From Paraburkholderia sp. C35 (lineage in GTDB: Bacteria; Pseudomonadota; Gammaproteobacteria; Burkholderiales; Burkholderiaceae), in contig NZ_QBUY01000053.1 of NCBI RefSeq assembly GCF_003121405.1, forward strand, positions 1-56,698: a stretch of 56,698 nt of DNA. The letters are read 5' to 3'. Positions 33,031 to 42,034 of this stretch are shown here, one piece after another. How positions within the stretch are numbered: the stretch's first letter is position 1; every line of letters starts with the position of its first letter. The translations under genes were made by a program, and so were the position numbers. The notes beneath the pieces were generated by a model. The model had not been told where the DNA came from, did no database searches, and saw nothing but the letters and a program-made list of their open reading frames with translations.

Positions 33031-35823
33031 ATGACCGAACCATCCCTGTTGAGTTCCAGCTATTCACTGTTTGCGTCACGCGCCTATGCGGCGAATCCAG
33101 GTCTTGCGCCGCGCGTCGCCTCGCTGGCGGCGTCGGCGATCAGCCGCCAGCGGATCGACGAACGGCTCGACGCGCTGATCGGCGCGCTGCGTGCGTCGCC
33201 CGATGCGCCGCTTTCCGAAGATGCACTGAAAAAGGCGCTCCGGCAGCTTCGGGCCGAGGTGTTCTGCGCCGTGATGGAGCGCGACCTGTCCGGCGCGGCC
33301 GACGTCGCCGAGGTCACGGGCACGATGACCGATCTGGCCGAAGCGACCGTGCAGCGCGCGATGGCCGTGGTCAGCGCCGATCTCGAAGCGCTCTATGGCG
33401 AGCCGCGCGGCTCGCAGGGCGAGCGGCTGTCGCTCGGCGTGGTCGGTATGGGCAAGCTTGGCGGACGCGAACTCAATGCGTCTTCCGACATCGATCTGAT
33501 TTTTGTCTATGAAGACGATGGCGAGACCACGGGCGGCCAGCGCTCGCCCATCGCCACGCAGGATTTCTTCACGCGGCTCGGCAAGCGGCTGATCGCGGCG
33601 CTCGCCGAAGTGACGGCGGACGGCTACGTGTTTCGCGTCGATATGCGGCTGCGGCCGAACGGCGATTCCGGGCCGCTGGTGTGCAGCCTGGGCATGCTCG
33701 AAGAGTATTTCTACGTGCAGGGCCGCGAATGGGAGCGCTACGCGTGGATCAAGGGCAGGGTCGTGTCCGAACACGCCAGCGATTCGGCGCGCCGGCTCGC
33801 GAAGCAACTCGACGCGATCGTGAAGCCGTTCGTCTACCGGCGCTATCTGGACTTCGGCGTGATCAGCGCGATCCGGTCGCTGCATCTGCAGATCCGCCAG
33901 GAAGCGCAGCGGCGCGCGTCGATGCGTCCCGACAAGGCCGACGATATCAAGCTCGGCCGCGGTGGCATCCGTGAAATCGAGTTCAGCGCGCAGGTGTTCC
34001 AGCTAATTCGCGGCGGTCAGGACGCGGGCTTCCGCGTGCGGCCGACGCTCGCCGTGCTGCGTCACGCGGCGGCGCGCGGTCTCATTTCGCCGGGCGTGTG
34101 CGCCGATCTGACCAGCGCCTATCTGTTTCTGCGCGAACTCGAACATCGTCTCCAATATAGGAACGACGCCCAGACCCACGCGATGCCTGTCGATCCCGCC
34201 GAGCGTGCGCATCTGGCGAAGTCGTTGGGATTCGACGACTACGCGGCGCTGATGGCGAAGCTCGAAACGCATCGCGAGCTGGTCGAGCAGCAGTTCGACC
34301 AGATTTTCGCCGACAAGGTGAGCGGGCAGGGCGGCTGCGGCGCACGCGAAGACGGCGCGGCCGTGTGGATCTGGAGCAGCGCGCTCACCGACGACAGTGC
34401 CGACGATGCGCTCGCCGCGCGTCTGGTCGAACTCGGCATCGAGCATCCCGCCGATCTGCTGTCGAGGCTGAAAGCCGTGTGGCAGTCGTCGCGCTATACG
34501 GGGCTGGCGGAACGCAGCCGCGAGCGCTTCGATATCGTCGCGCAGCGCGCGCTCGAAGCCGCGCAGACGCTGGAGCCTGCCGAACGGCGCGGCGATATTC
34601 TGGTGCGCCTGTTCGATCTGCTCGAAGCGATCGGGCGGCGCGGCGCGTACCTCGCGCTGCTGACCGAGTATCCGCAGGCGCTGCATCGCGTGTTGTCGGT
34701 GCTGGGTGCGTCACGCTGGGCGGCGGGTTATCTGATCCGCCATCCGCAACTGCTCGACGAACTGCTCGATGACGAAGCGATGGCAAGCCCGTTCGACTGG
34801 CCCGAGTTCAAGCGCACGCTGCGCGCGCGCCTCGCCGCCGCCGATGGCGTCGAGCAGCAGATGGACCTGCTGCGTCACGCGCACCAGGCCGAAGTGTTCC
34901 GCATTCTGCTGATCGATCTGGCGGGCAAGCTGAGCGTCGAGCATGTGAGCGACCGTCTGTCCGAACTCGCCGATGCCGTGCTCGACGTGACCATCGAAGC
35001 CGTCTGGAACCAGCTTGCCAAGCGTCATCGGCCGGTGCCGCGCTTTGCGATCATCGCTTACGGCAAGCTGGGCGGGAAAGAACTGGGCTACGCGTCGGAC
35101 CTCGATCTGATCTTCCTGTACGACGATCCTGACGACAACGCGTCCGATATATACGCCACCTTCACGCGCCGGCTTATCACGTGGCTTACGACGGCGACGG
35201 GTGCTGGCACGCTGTTCGACGTCGACTTGCGGCTGCGGCCGAACGGCGAATCGGGTCTGCTCGTGACGGATCTCGACGCGTTCCGCCGCTACCAGTTGCG
35301 CGAGGGCGACGCCGCCAACACGGCCTGGGTCTGGGAGCACCAGGCGCTGACGCGCGCCCGTTACTGCGCGGGCGATCCTGCTGTCGGCGCGCAGTTCGAG
35401 GCGATTCGCGAACAGGTGCTGACTACGCCGCGCGAGGCGGCGCCGCTGGCCGCTGAAATCGTCGATATGCGGCGGCGCGTCGAGGAAGGGCATCCGAACC
35501 GCACCGAACTGTTCGATCTGAAACACGATCGCGGCGGCATGGTCGATATTGAGTTCACCGTGCAGTACTGGGTGCTGCTGCACGCGGCGCGCGATCCCGA
35601 TCTGATCCGCAACACGGGCAATATCGCGCTGCTGCGGGAAGTATCGCGTTTCGGGCTGATGAGCGGCGAAGAGGCGGATACGGTGGGCGCGGCTTACCGG
35701 ACTTACCGGAAGCTGCAGCACAAGCTGCGGCTCGACGGGATGGAGAAAGCGCGCGTCGAACCGCACAGCGTCGAGAAAGAACGCGAAGCCGTGTTGCGGT
35801 TGTGGCGGCGGGTGTTTGGTTGA
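33031..35823 (+). CDS. glnE: Bifunctional glutamine synthetase adenylyltransferase/deadenylase
   Basis: Adds and removes AMP on glutamine synthetase in response to PII and glutamine. 930 aa from the ATG at 33031; a reading 36 codons longer is unlikely. Two nucleotidyltransferase domains are visible: the N-terminal one with NASSDIDLIFVYEDD (about residue 150) and the C-terminal one with GYASDLDLIFLYDD (about residue 686). Each is followed by an RLRPNG motif (MRLRPNGDSG and LRLRPNGESG) and by GRGGIREIEF or RGGMVDIEF. Divergent from yhdP, with a 185-base gap lacking other features, and convergent with recN. Confidence 0.97.
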   Translation: MTEPSLLSSSYSLFASRAYAANPGLAPRVASLAASAISRQRIDERLDALIGALRASPDAPLSEDALKKALRQLRAEVFCAVMERDLSGAADVAEVTGTMTDLAEATVQRAMAVVSADLEALYGEPRGSQGERLSLGVVGMGKLGGRELNASSDIDLIFVYEDDGETTGGQRSPIATQDFFTRLGKRLIAALAEVTADGYVFRVDMRLRPNGDSGPLVCSLGMLEEYFYVQGREWERYAWIKGRVVSEHASDSARRLAKQLDAIVKPFVYRRYLDFGVISAIRSLHLQIRQEAQRRASMRPDKADDIKLGRGGIREIEFSAQVFQLIRGGQDAGFRVRPTLAVLRHAAARGLISPGVCADLTSAYLFLRELEHRLQYRNDAQTHAMPVDPAERAHLAKSLGFDDYAALMAKLETHRELVEQQFDQIFADKVSGQGGCGAREDGAAVWIWSSALTDDSADDALAARLVELGIEHPADLLSRLKAVWQSSRYTGLAERSRERFDIVAQRALEAAQTLEPAERRGDILVRLFDLLEAIGRRGAYLALLTEYPQALHRVLSVLGASRWAAGYLIRHPQLLDELLDDEAMASPFDWPEFKRTLRARLAAADGVEQQMDLLRHAHQAEVFRILLIDLAGKLSVEHVSDRLSELADAVLDVTIEAVWNQLAKRHRPVPRFAIIAYGKLGGKELGYASDLDLIFLYDDPDDNASDIYATFTRRLITWLTTATGAGTLFDVDLRLRPNGESGLLVTDLDAFRRYQLREGDAANTAWVWEHQALTRARYCAGDPAVGAQFEAIREQVLTTPREAAPLAAEIVDMRRRVEEGHPNRTELFDLKHDRGGMVDIEFTVQYWVLLHAARDPDLIRNTGNIALLREVSRFGLMSGEEADTVGAAYRTYRKLQHKLRLDGMEKARVEPHSVEKEREAVLRLWRRVFG

Positions 35824-35837
35824 ATCTGTGAGCGGCG

Positions 35838-35866
35838 GCGGCGCGGCCCGTTGACTGCCGCGCCGC
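35838..35866. terminator. GC-rich hairpin between glnE and recN
   Basis: GCGGCGCGGC / GCCGCGCCGC (10-bp arms, 9-base loop) followed by GTCTTT lies between the convergent ends of glnE and recN. The T run is weak, so termination efficiency is uncertain. Confidence 0.6.
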
Positions 35867-35881
35867 GTCTTTACCGATGGA

Positions 35882-37549
35882 TCACGCGGCTGTGAGCATT
35901 TCCTTCGCGTGCTTGCGCGTCGTGGCCGTGATTTCGATACCGCCCAGCATGCGCGCGACTTCTTCGATGCGGCTCGACTTGTTCAGCGGCGTCACGGTGC
36001 TGACGGTGCCGCTCTTGCCCTTGCTGTTCTTGGCGACCTGGAAGTGATGATCGCCGCGCGCGGCAACCTGCGGCAGGTGCGTGACGCATAGCACCTGACG
36101 CTGCTCGCCAAGCTGATGCAGCAGACGGCCGACCACTTCGGCGACACCGCCGCCAATACCCGTATCCACTTCGTCGAAGATCAGTGTTGGCGTCGGGCTG
36201 GCCGCGCTCGCGATCACCGACAGCGCCAGACTGATACGCGCCAGTTCGCCGCCCGAAGCCACTTTTGCCAGCGGCCTCAGCGGCACGCCTGCGTGACCGG
36301 CGACGCGGAATTCGATCTGCTCCATCCCGTGTGGACCGCCTTCGGGCAGCGACACCAGCGCGACTTCGAAGCTGCCGCCCGCCATCGACAGTTCCTGCAT
36401 GCCCGTCGTCACCGCGGCGCCTAGCGCCTTCGCGGCCTTCGCGCGGGCCTTCGACAGCACCTTTGCTTCGGCAACGAAGGCGTCTTTGGCTTTGGCTTCG
36501 ACAGCGCGCAGCGCGTCGATGTCAGCGGCGGCGTCGAGCTTGGCAAGCTGCTCGCGGCGCTCCTGATGTTCTTGCGGCAAGGTTTCCGGTTGCAGCCGGA
36601 ATTTGCGCGCGGCCGAATGCAGCGCGTCGAGGCGCTTTTCCACCTGGGCGAGCCGGTCGGGATCGAGCTCCAGCCGTTGCGCATAATGGCTCAGCGAGTA
36701 CGACGCTTCCTGCAACTGGATTTCGGCGGGTTCGAGCGCGGCGAGCGCATCGTTCAGTTCAGGATCGATCTCGGCGAGATCGCGTATTTTCGAAATGATC
36801 GACGACAGATGGCCGAGCATCGCTTCGTCCGATTCGGACAACGCCGACAGCGCGCCCTGCACGCCGTCGATCAGATTCGCCGAATGCGACAGCCGCCGAT
36901 GCTCCGTATTGATCTCTTCCCATTCGCCAGGCTGCGGCGAGAGCTTGTCGAGTTCCGTAAGTTGCCAGGCGAGCCGCTCGCGTTCGAGTTGCAGTTCGCG
37001 GTCCTTGCTCTGCGCGGTTTCCACGGCTTGTGCTGCATCGCGCCAGGCACGCCACGCACGCGTGACGCCGGCCTTGGTGTCGAGCAGACCGGCGTGCGTG
37101 TCGAACAGTTCGCGCTGCGCGTCGGGCCGCATCAGCAGTTGATGCGCATGCTGGCCGTGAATGTCGACCAGCATTTCGCCCACTTCACGCAATTGCGTCA
37201 GCGTCGCGGCCGTGCCGTTGATGAACGCACGCGACCGGCCGTTGCCATCGACCACGCGGCGCAGCATCACGATGTTGCCGTGCTCGGTTTCGTCCGCGGC
37301 GAGCGCCTGTTCATCGAGCCAGGCATCGACGAGCGGGTGCGTGTCGAACTCGGCGGTGATGTCGGCGCGAGCCTCGCCCGTTCGCACGACGCTCGCATCG
37401 GCGCGTGCGCCGAGCGCCAGCGCGAGGGCGTCGATGAGGATGGATTTGCCGGCGCCTGTTTCGCCGGAGAAGACCGTAAAGCCGCTGTCGAATTCGAGGT
37501 CGAGCGCGGCGACGATGACGAAGTCGCGTATCGAAAGGTGGCGGAGCAT
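35882..37549 (-). CDS. recN: DNA repair protein RecN
   Basis: SMC-like ATPase for double-strand break repair, 555 aa. The N-terminal Walker A is FSGETGAGKSILIDALALAL (about residues 28-47). A long coiled coil occupies the middle. The C-terminal part has the ABC signature LAKVASGGELARISLAL, Walker B PTLIFDEVDTGIGG and the D-loop/H-switch LCVTHLPQVAARGDHH. It lies 91 bases downstream of nadK on the same strand, as in many proteobacteria. Confidence 0.97.
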   Translation of the reverse strand: MLRHLSIRDFVIVAALDLEFDSGFTVFSGETGAGKSILIDALALALGARADASVVRTGEARADITAEFDTHPLVDAWLDEQALAADETEHGNIVMLRRVVDGNGRSRAFINGTAATLTQLREVGEMLVDIHGQHAHQLLMRPDAQRELFDTHAGLLDTKAGVTRAWRAWRDAAQAVETAQSKDRELQLERERLAWQLTELDKLSPQPGEWEEINTEHRRLSHSANLIDGVQGALSALSESDEAMLGHLSSIISKIRDLAEIDPELNDALAALEPAEIQLQEASYSLSHYAQRLELDPDRLAQVEKRLDALHSAARKFRLQPETLPQEHQERREQLAKLDAAADIDALRAVEAKAKDAFVAEAKVLSKARAKAAKALGAAVTTGMQELSMAGGSFEVALVSLPEGGPHGMEQIEFRVAGHAGVPLRPLAKVASGGELARISLALSVIASAASPTPTLIFDEVDTGIGGGVAEVVGRLLHQLGEQRQVLCVTHLPQVAARGDHHFQVAKNSKGKSGTVSTVTPLNKSSRIEEVARMLGGIEITATTRKHAKEMLTAA

Positions 37550-37640
37550 GGCGCGTCTATCTGTATGGCGTGGCGTGCGTGGGTTGGCGTGTTGCAGTGG
37601 TGGTGCGTTCGACTATCCGGCAGGCAGCGGCGGCACGCCG

Positions 37641-38543
37641 TCAGTCGCGTGGATCGTCTTCGTGCGACGGATACTCGTTCCAGTGCAGCTTCTTGCGCAG
37701 CGTCGCGTAATAGCTGTAGCCGACGGGATGCAGGAAGGGCACCGTGTGGCGCGAGCGGCGCACGTCGATGGTGTCGTTCAGTTCGAGCGCGGTGAACGAC
37801 TGCATGTCGAAGTTCACGTTGACGTCGCGGCCCGAGATGATCTGGATGCTGACCTTGGAATCGTCCGGTATGACGATAGGGCGGTTCGACAGCGCGTGCG
37901 GCGCGATCGGCACCAGCACCAGGCCTTGCAGTTGCGGATGCAGAATCGGTCCTTGCGACGACAGCGCATAGGCCGTCGAGCCTGTCGGCGTCGCGACGAT
38001 CAGACCGTCCGAGCGCTGGTTGTACATGAAGCGGCCATCCACCGACACCCGCAGTTCCGCCATGCCCGAGAAGCCCGAGCGGTTCACGACCACATCGTTG
38101 AAGGCGAGCGCGTGGTAGATCGGCTGGCCGTCGCGCATGATCCGCGATTCGAGCAGCGTGCGTTCTTCGCGCTCGAAACTGCCCGACAGCATCTGCGGAA
38201 TGATCTCGCGCATGTCGGAGAACGGGATATCCGTAATGAAGCCCAGCCGGCCATGATTGATGCCGATCAACGGTGTCTTGTACGGCGCCAGCTGCCGGCC
38301 GATGCCCAGCATCGTGCCATCGCCGCCGAGCACGATCGCCACGTCCGCGCGCGCGCCGATCTCGGCCGGGCGCAGCGCAGGCCATTGCGTCACGCCGATT
38401 TCCTGGGCGGTTTCTGCCTCGAACGCGATCTCGTAGCCATGCTTTTCGAGGCACGTGGCGAGCGCGGTCAGCGGCTCCCCGATGCCCGGCGTATTGCTGC
38501 GCCCGACGAGCGCAACGGTCTTGAACTGGCTGTTAGCTTGCAT
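37641..38543 (-). CDS. nadK: NAD kinase
   Basis: ATP-dependent phosphorylation of NAD to NADP, 300 aa. The GGDGT motif is in AIVLGGDGTMLGIGRQL, the NE/D-like motif in ALAFNDVVVNRSG, and the glycine-rich loop in DGLIVATPTGSTAYALSSQG. The gene is divergent from hrcA across a 282-base gap; nadK-recN run together on the minus strand. The C-terminus KLHWNEYPSHEDDPRD is polar and typical of Burkholderia-type copies. Confidence 0.97.
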   Translation of the reverse strand: MQANSQFKTVALVGRSNTPGIGEPLTALATCLEKHGYEIAFEAETAQEIGVTQWPALRPAEIGARADVAIVLGGDGTMLGIGRQLAPYKTPLIGINHGRLGFITDIPFSDMREIIPQMLSGSFEREERTLLESRIMRDGQPIYHALAFNDVVVNRSGFSGMAELRVSVDGRFMYNQRSDGLIVATPTGSTAYALSSQGPILHPQLQGLVLVPIAPHALSNRPIVIPDDSKVSIQIISGRDVNVNFDMQSFTALELNDTIDVRRSRHTVPFLHPVGYSYYATLRKKLHWNEYPSHEDDPRD

Positions 38544-38825
38544 GCCCGCATTACACCATAGGTGCGACCTGAAAAGAACCGTCCGCCCCGCTGGCGCGCC
38601 CGCCGGGGCGGATACGTGACGCGCGCGTGACGCCGGACAGACCTGGTCCGATTATCGTTAGAATGGTGAAGTCCTCATGACAGACGTGACGACTGCATCG
38701 ATCCATGCACTGTGGCTCGAGCGCGGGCGGGGAGCCGCGCAGGGCGTGTGCGGCCGCCAAGCCGCTGCGCCGCGGGCCGCCGCGCGCTCGCCGCCATGCG
38801 GTGGTTACGCTAAAATTTTCACGCC

Positions 38826-39845
38826 ATGCTAGATCCTCGCGCACAAACCCTCCTGAAAACGCTGATCGAGCGATATATCGCCGAAGGTCAGCCGGTCGGC
38901 TCGCGCACATTGTCGCGGTACTCGGGGCTGGAGCTCAGCCCGGCGACCATCCGCAACGTGATGTCCGATCTGGAGGAACTGGGACTCGTCATCAGCCCGC
39001 ACACGTCGGCGGGACGCATTCCCACGCCGCGCGGCTACCGGCTGTTCGTCGACACGATGCTGACCGTCGAACCCGCCGCCGACGATGACGCCGTGATGCG
39101 CGCCGTCAAGACTACGCTGCAGCCGGGCGAGCCGCAGAAGGTGGTTGCGGCCGCCGCGAGCGTGCTGTCCAGCCTGTCGCAGTTCGCGGGCGTGATTCTG
39201 ACGCCGCGTCGCAGCCACGTGTTCAAGCAGATCGAATTCCTGCGCCTGTCCGATAAACGCATCCTGTTGATCATCGTGACGCCGGAAGGCGACGTGCAAA
39301 ACCGCATCATGGCCACGCAGCGCGATTTCTCGCCGTCGCAGCTCACGGAAGCGTCCAATTACATCAACGCGCACTTCGCGGGTCTTTCGTTCGACGAGGT
39401 GCGTCTGCGTCTGCGCGGGGAAATCGACGAGTTGCGCGGCGACATGACGACGCTGATGCACGCGGCCGTCACCGCGAGCACGGACATGACCGACACGGGC
39501 GAAACCGTGCTGATTTCCGGCGAGCGCAATCTGCTCGAAGTGGCCGACCTTTCGTCGGACATGGCGCGACTGCGCAAACTGTTCGATGTGTTCGATCAAA
39601 AGACCAGTCTCCTTCAGTTGCTCGACGTGTCGAGTCACGCGCAGGGCGTGCAGATTTTCATTGGCGGCGAGTCGAATCTCGTGCCGATCGAAGAAATGAG
39701 CGTGGTGACGGCACCGTACGAAGTGAACGGCAAGATCGTCGGCACGCTCGGCGTGATCGGGCCGACGCGCATGGCCTACAACCGCGTGATTCCGATCGTC
39801 GATATCACCGCACGTCTGCTTTCCATGACGCTCAGTCAGGGGTGA
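38826..39845 (+). CDS. hrcA: Heat-inducible transcription repressor HrcA
   Basis: Repressor of class I heat-shock genes, binding CIRCE elements; 339 aa. N-terminal winged helix (LDPRAQTLLKTLIERYIAEG, then GLELSPATIRNVMSDLEELG), HrcA-type GAF-like domain, and the C-terminal SVVTAPYEVNGKIVGTLGVIGPTRMAY block are all present. TAAAAT lies 12 bases before the ATG, suggesting a short leader. No CIRCE inverted repeat (TTAGCACTC type) was seen in the window upstream of hrcA, grpE, dnaK or dnaJ, so its target may be elsewhere (for example groESL). Confidence 0.96.
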   Translation: MLDPRAQTLLKTLIERYIAEGQPVGSRTLSRYSGLELSPATIRNVMSDLEELGLVISPHTSAGRIPTPRGYRLFVDTMLTVEPAADDDAVMRAVKTTLQPGEPQKVVAAAASVLSSLSQFAGVILTPRRSHVFKQIEFLRLSDKRILLIIVTPEGDVQNRIMATQRDFSPSQLTEASNYINAHFAGLSFDEVRLRLRGEIDELRGDMTTLMHAAVTASTDMTDTGETVLISGERNLLEVADLSSDMARLRKLFDVFDQKTSLLQLLDVSSHAQGVQIFIGGESNLVPIEEMSVVTAPYEVNGKIVGTLGVIGPTRMAYNRVIPIVDITARLLSMTLSQG

Positions 39846-39935
39846 CGCCGCGGTCGGCATGGAGTGAATCATGCGCGGCGTTTTCCGCCGTGCCAATTGG
39901 CCGAATGGCCAGGTATCGGCGGCAGACCGCGCCGC

Positions 39936-39941
39936 TATAAT
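39936..39941 (+). promoter_or_regulatory. Possible -10 element of hemH
   Basis: A consensus TATAAT lies 59 bases before the preferred hemH ATG and 38 before the alternative GTG. No strong -35 was found upstream. It suggests hemH has its own promoter after hrcA. Confidence 0.45.
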
Positions 39942-39994
39942 GACCTTCTCGATTCATTACGTGCCGCGCGCCTGTGCGGCTCTTTCCTTTGCCT

Positions 39995-41065
39995 ATGCGC
40001 TTCGACCTCGAGCGGCCCTTGCAGTCTGCTGCGGCACATCGCGTTGCTGTTTTGCTGATCAATCTCGGCACGCCCGATGCGCCGACGCCGCGTGCCGTGC
40101 GCCGCTATCTCGCGCAGTTCCTGTCGGATCCGCGCGTGGTCGAGATTCCGTCGCTGATATGGCAAATCATTCTGCGTCTGCTCATCCTGCCGTCGCGCGG
40201 CGTGGCCTCGGCGAAGAAGTACGCCGCCGTGTGGATGCCGGAAGGCTCGCCGCTGCGCGTCCATACGGTCAAGCAGGTTGAAGGGCTGCGGCATCTGCTG
40301 CATCTGAACGACTACGCGGTGATCGTCGAGTACGCGATGCGCTACGGCACGCCCGATATTCCCGGCATGCTGAACCAGCTGAAGCTCGCGGGCGCCGACC
40401 GCATCCTGCTGATGCCGATGTACCCGCAGTATTCGTCGTCGACCACGGCCACGGCGTTCGACGACGCGTTCGCCGCGCTCAAGCGCATGCGCAACCAGCC
40501 CGAAATCCGCACGGTGCGCCAGTACGCGGATCATCCCGCTTACATCTCGGCGCTTGCCGCGCAGGTCAACCATTACTGGCACACCCACGGCCGCCCGGAT
40601 TTCGCGGCGGGCGACAAGCTGGTGCTGAGCTTCCACGGCGTGCCGAAACGCACGCTCGATCTCGGCGACCCGTATCACGAACAATGTCAGCAGACGGCGT
40701 CGCTGTTGATGCACGCGCTCGGGTTGACGTCCGTCGAATGCCGCGTGACATTCCAGTCGCGCTTCGGCAAGGCCGAATGGCTGCAGCCCTATACGGCACC
40801 GACGCTGAAGGAACTGGGCGCGGCAGGCGTGAATCGCGCGGACGTGTTTTGTCCAGGCTTCACGGCTGATTGTCTGGAGACGATCGAGGAAATCGGCATG
40901 GAAGTGCGCGATGAATTCGTGCACGCGGGCGGGAAAATTTTTCACGCCATTCCCTGCCTGAACGCGTCGCCGGCCTGGATTGCGGCACTGGGCGAAATCG
41001 TCGCGCAGCATCTGCAGGGCTGGCCAGTGCAGGTGAGCGCGCCGCAAAGCGCGTCGGTTGCCTGA
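39995..41065 (+). CDS. hemH: Ferrochelatase
   Basis: Inserts ferrous iron into protoporphyrin IX, last step of haem synthesis. 356 aa from the ATG at 39995 (MRFDLERPLQS); a GTG seven codons earlier (39974) cannot be excluded. Conserved stretches: VAVLLINLGTPDAPTP, GLTPMYPQY-like ILLMPMYPQYSSSTT, and the active-site LSFHGVPKRTLDLGDPY with the catalytic His, then FQSRFGKAEWLQPYT. The C-terminal PCLNASPAWIAAL is typical. It lies between hrcA and hslR. Confidence 0.96.
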   Translation: MRFDLERPLQSAAAHRVAVLLINLGTPDAPTPRAVRRYLAQFLSDPRVVEIPSLIWQIILRLLILPSRGVASAKKYAAVWMPEGSPLRVHTVKQVEGLRHLLHLNDYAVIVEYAMRYGTPDIPGMLNQLKLAGADRILLMPMYPQYSSSTTATAFDDAFAALKRMRNQPEIRTVRQYADHPAYISALAAQVNHYWHTHGRPDFAAGDKLVLSFHGVPKRTLDLGDPYHEQCQQTASLLMHALGLTSVECRVTFQSRFGKAEWLQPYTAPTLKELGAAGVNRADVFCPGFTADCLETIEEIGMEVRDEFVHAGGKIFHAIPCLNASPAWIAALGEIVAQHLQGWPVQVSAPQSASVA

Positions 41066-41138
41066 GTCTGCGGGTCCGGCATGCAATCTGCATTCGGGCA
41101 GCGGTTTGAGACGTTTGAAAACGCCTGAAGAAGGACTG

Positions 41139-41546
41139 ATGAACTACAAGATTTCTATCGAACCGGGCGCGCGGTTGCGCATCGACAAATGGCTGTGGGC
41201 GGCTCGCTTCTTCAAGACCCGCTCGCTTGCCGCCGATGCCGTCGAGAAGGGCCGGGTGCGGATTGGCGGCGCGACGGTGAAGCCGGCCAAGGACGTGCGC
41301 GTCGGCGATCTGGTCGAGATCGAGATCGAGCGGATCGTGTGGCAGGTCGAGGTGCTAGGCGGGTGCGACGTCCGCGGGCCGGCGAGCGTCGCGCAGACGC
41401 ATTATGCCGAATCGGAAGAGAGCAAGGTGAAGCGGGTGCAGGAGCACGAACGGCGCAAGACGTATCGCGAGCCGACCGCGGAGTTGCACGGAAGGCCGAC
41501 CAAACGCGACCGGCGCGTTATCGACAAATTTTCGCGTGAGGGTTGA
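41139..41546 (+). CDS. hslR: Heat shock protein 15 (S4-domain RNA-binding protein)
   Basis: Binds the 50S subunit carrying a stalled nascent chain to recycle it after heat shock. 135 aa from the ATG at 41139, with GAAGGA 5-6 bases upstream. The S4 domain is LRIDKWLWAARFFKTRSLAADAV...GRVRIGGATVKPAKDVRVGD (about residues 11-58), with a basic C-terminal tail KTYREP...TKRDRRVIDKF. It lies between hemH and grpE, in keeping with a heat-shock gene cluster. Its last 29 bases overlap a small antisense ORF. Confidence 0.93.
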   Translation: MNYKISIEPGARLRIDKWLWAARFFKTRSLAADAVEKGRVRIGGATVKPAKDVRVGDLVEIEIERIVWQVEVLGGCDVRGPASVAQTHYAESEESKVKRVQEHERRKTYREPTAELHGRPTKRDRRVIDKFSREG

Positions 41547-41679
41547 ACAGCTGTTCCATGGTCGCGTGAACGCCGCCGTACTCGGTCGTGTGTTCGTTGA
41601 CGACGCCGGACATGCAGATGGTCGTGGTGCCAGCAATGAGTACCAATGCCACCACCGATATGGCGAAGGTCAGTTTCAC
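41518..41679 (-). CDS. Small predicted exported or membrane protein (53 aa)
   Basis: A 53-codon frame with a GTG start at 41679 and AGGGGGAG 4 bases upstream. Residues 1-22 (MKLTFAISVVALVLIAGTTT then IC) have the Lys, hydrophobic core and small-residue pattern of a signal peptide or single membrane helix; the rest is polar (VVNEHTTEYGGVHATMEQLF). It is convergent with, and overlaps, the hslR 3' end by 29 bases. No family is recognised. Ribosome site plus signal-like N-terminus make it more credible than a random frame. Confidence 0.5.
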   Translation of the reverse strand: MKLTFAISVVALVLIAGTTTICMSGVVNEHTTEYGGVHATMEQLFNPHAKICR

Positions 41680-42034
41680 GGTACTCCCCCTTGAGATTGC
41701 AAGCGGAAACGGTTGATCTGGTTGATTCAGCTAGTAGTAAGCCGTACGTCAGATTAGGGTTAACGTGCCTTTTCGGACGCCTGAGTTGAGTTTAGGACAC
41801 TCGCGCACCGCGCTCAATCTCAATATGATGACGCGCTCGAAATGCTTGTTACGCCAGATTTCCAGGCCCCTGCGAGGTGCAAAAAGCATCGACGGGAGCC
41901 TTGAAATACGGCGGGCGCACCCTTACTTGCACCGTTGATGCGCGGCCGGCATGTTGTATCGGCACCACGCCCAACGGGCGAGTCCCATTAAACTGCCGCC
42001 GTTTCTTGGCCTTATTTATTTGAATTTCAGCGAC
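41680..42034. other. Intergenic stretch upstream of grpE
   Basis: 355 bases without a convincing gene apart from the sigma-32-like promoter at 41900-41928. The part at 41700-41830 is AT-richer and may hold the promoter of the small 53-codon ORF on the minus strand; no clear hexamers were identified. Confidence 0.6.
41900..41928 (+). promoter_or_regulatory. Sigma-32-like promoter of grpE
   Basis: CTTGAAA (41900-41906), a 13-base spacer, then CCCTTACTT (41920-41928). This closely matches the heat-shock consensus (CTTGAAA, about 13 bases, CCCCATNT) on the -35 side and partly on the -10 side. The predicted leader is about 100 bases. Confidence 0.65.
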
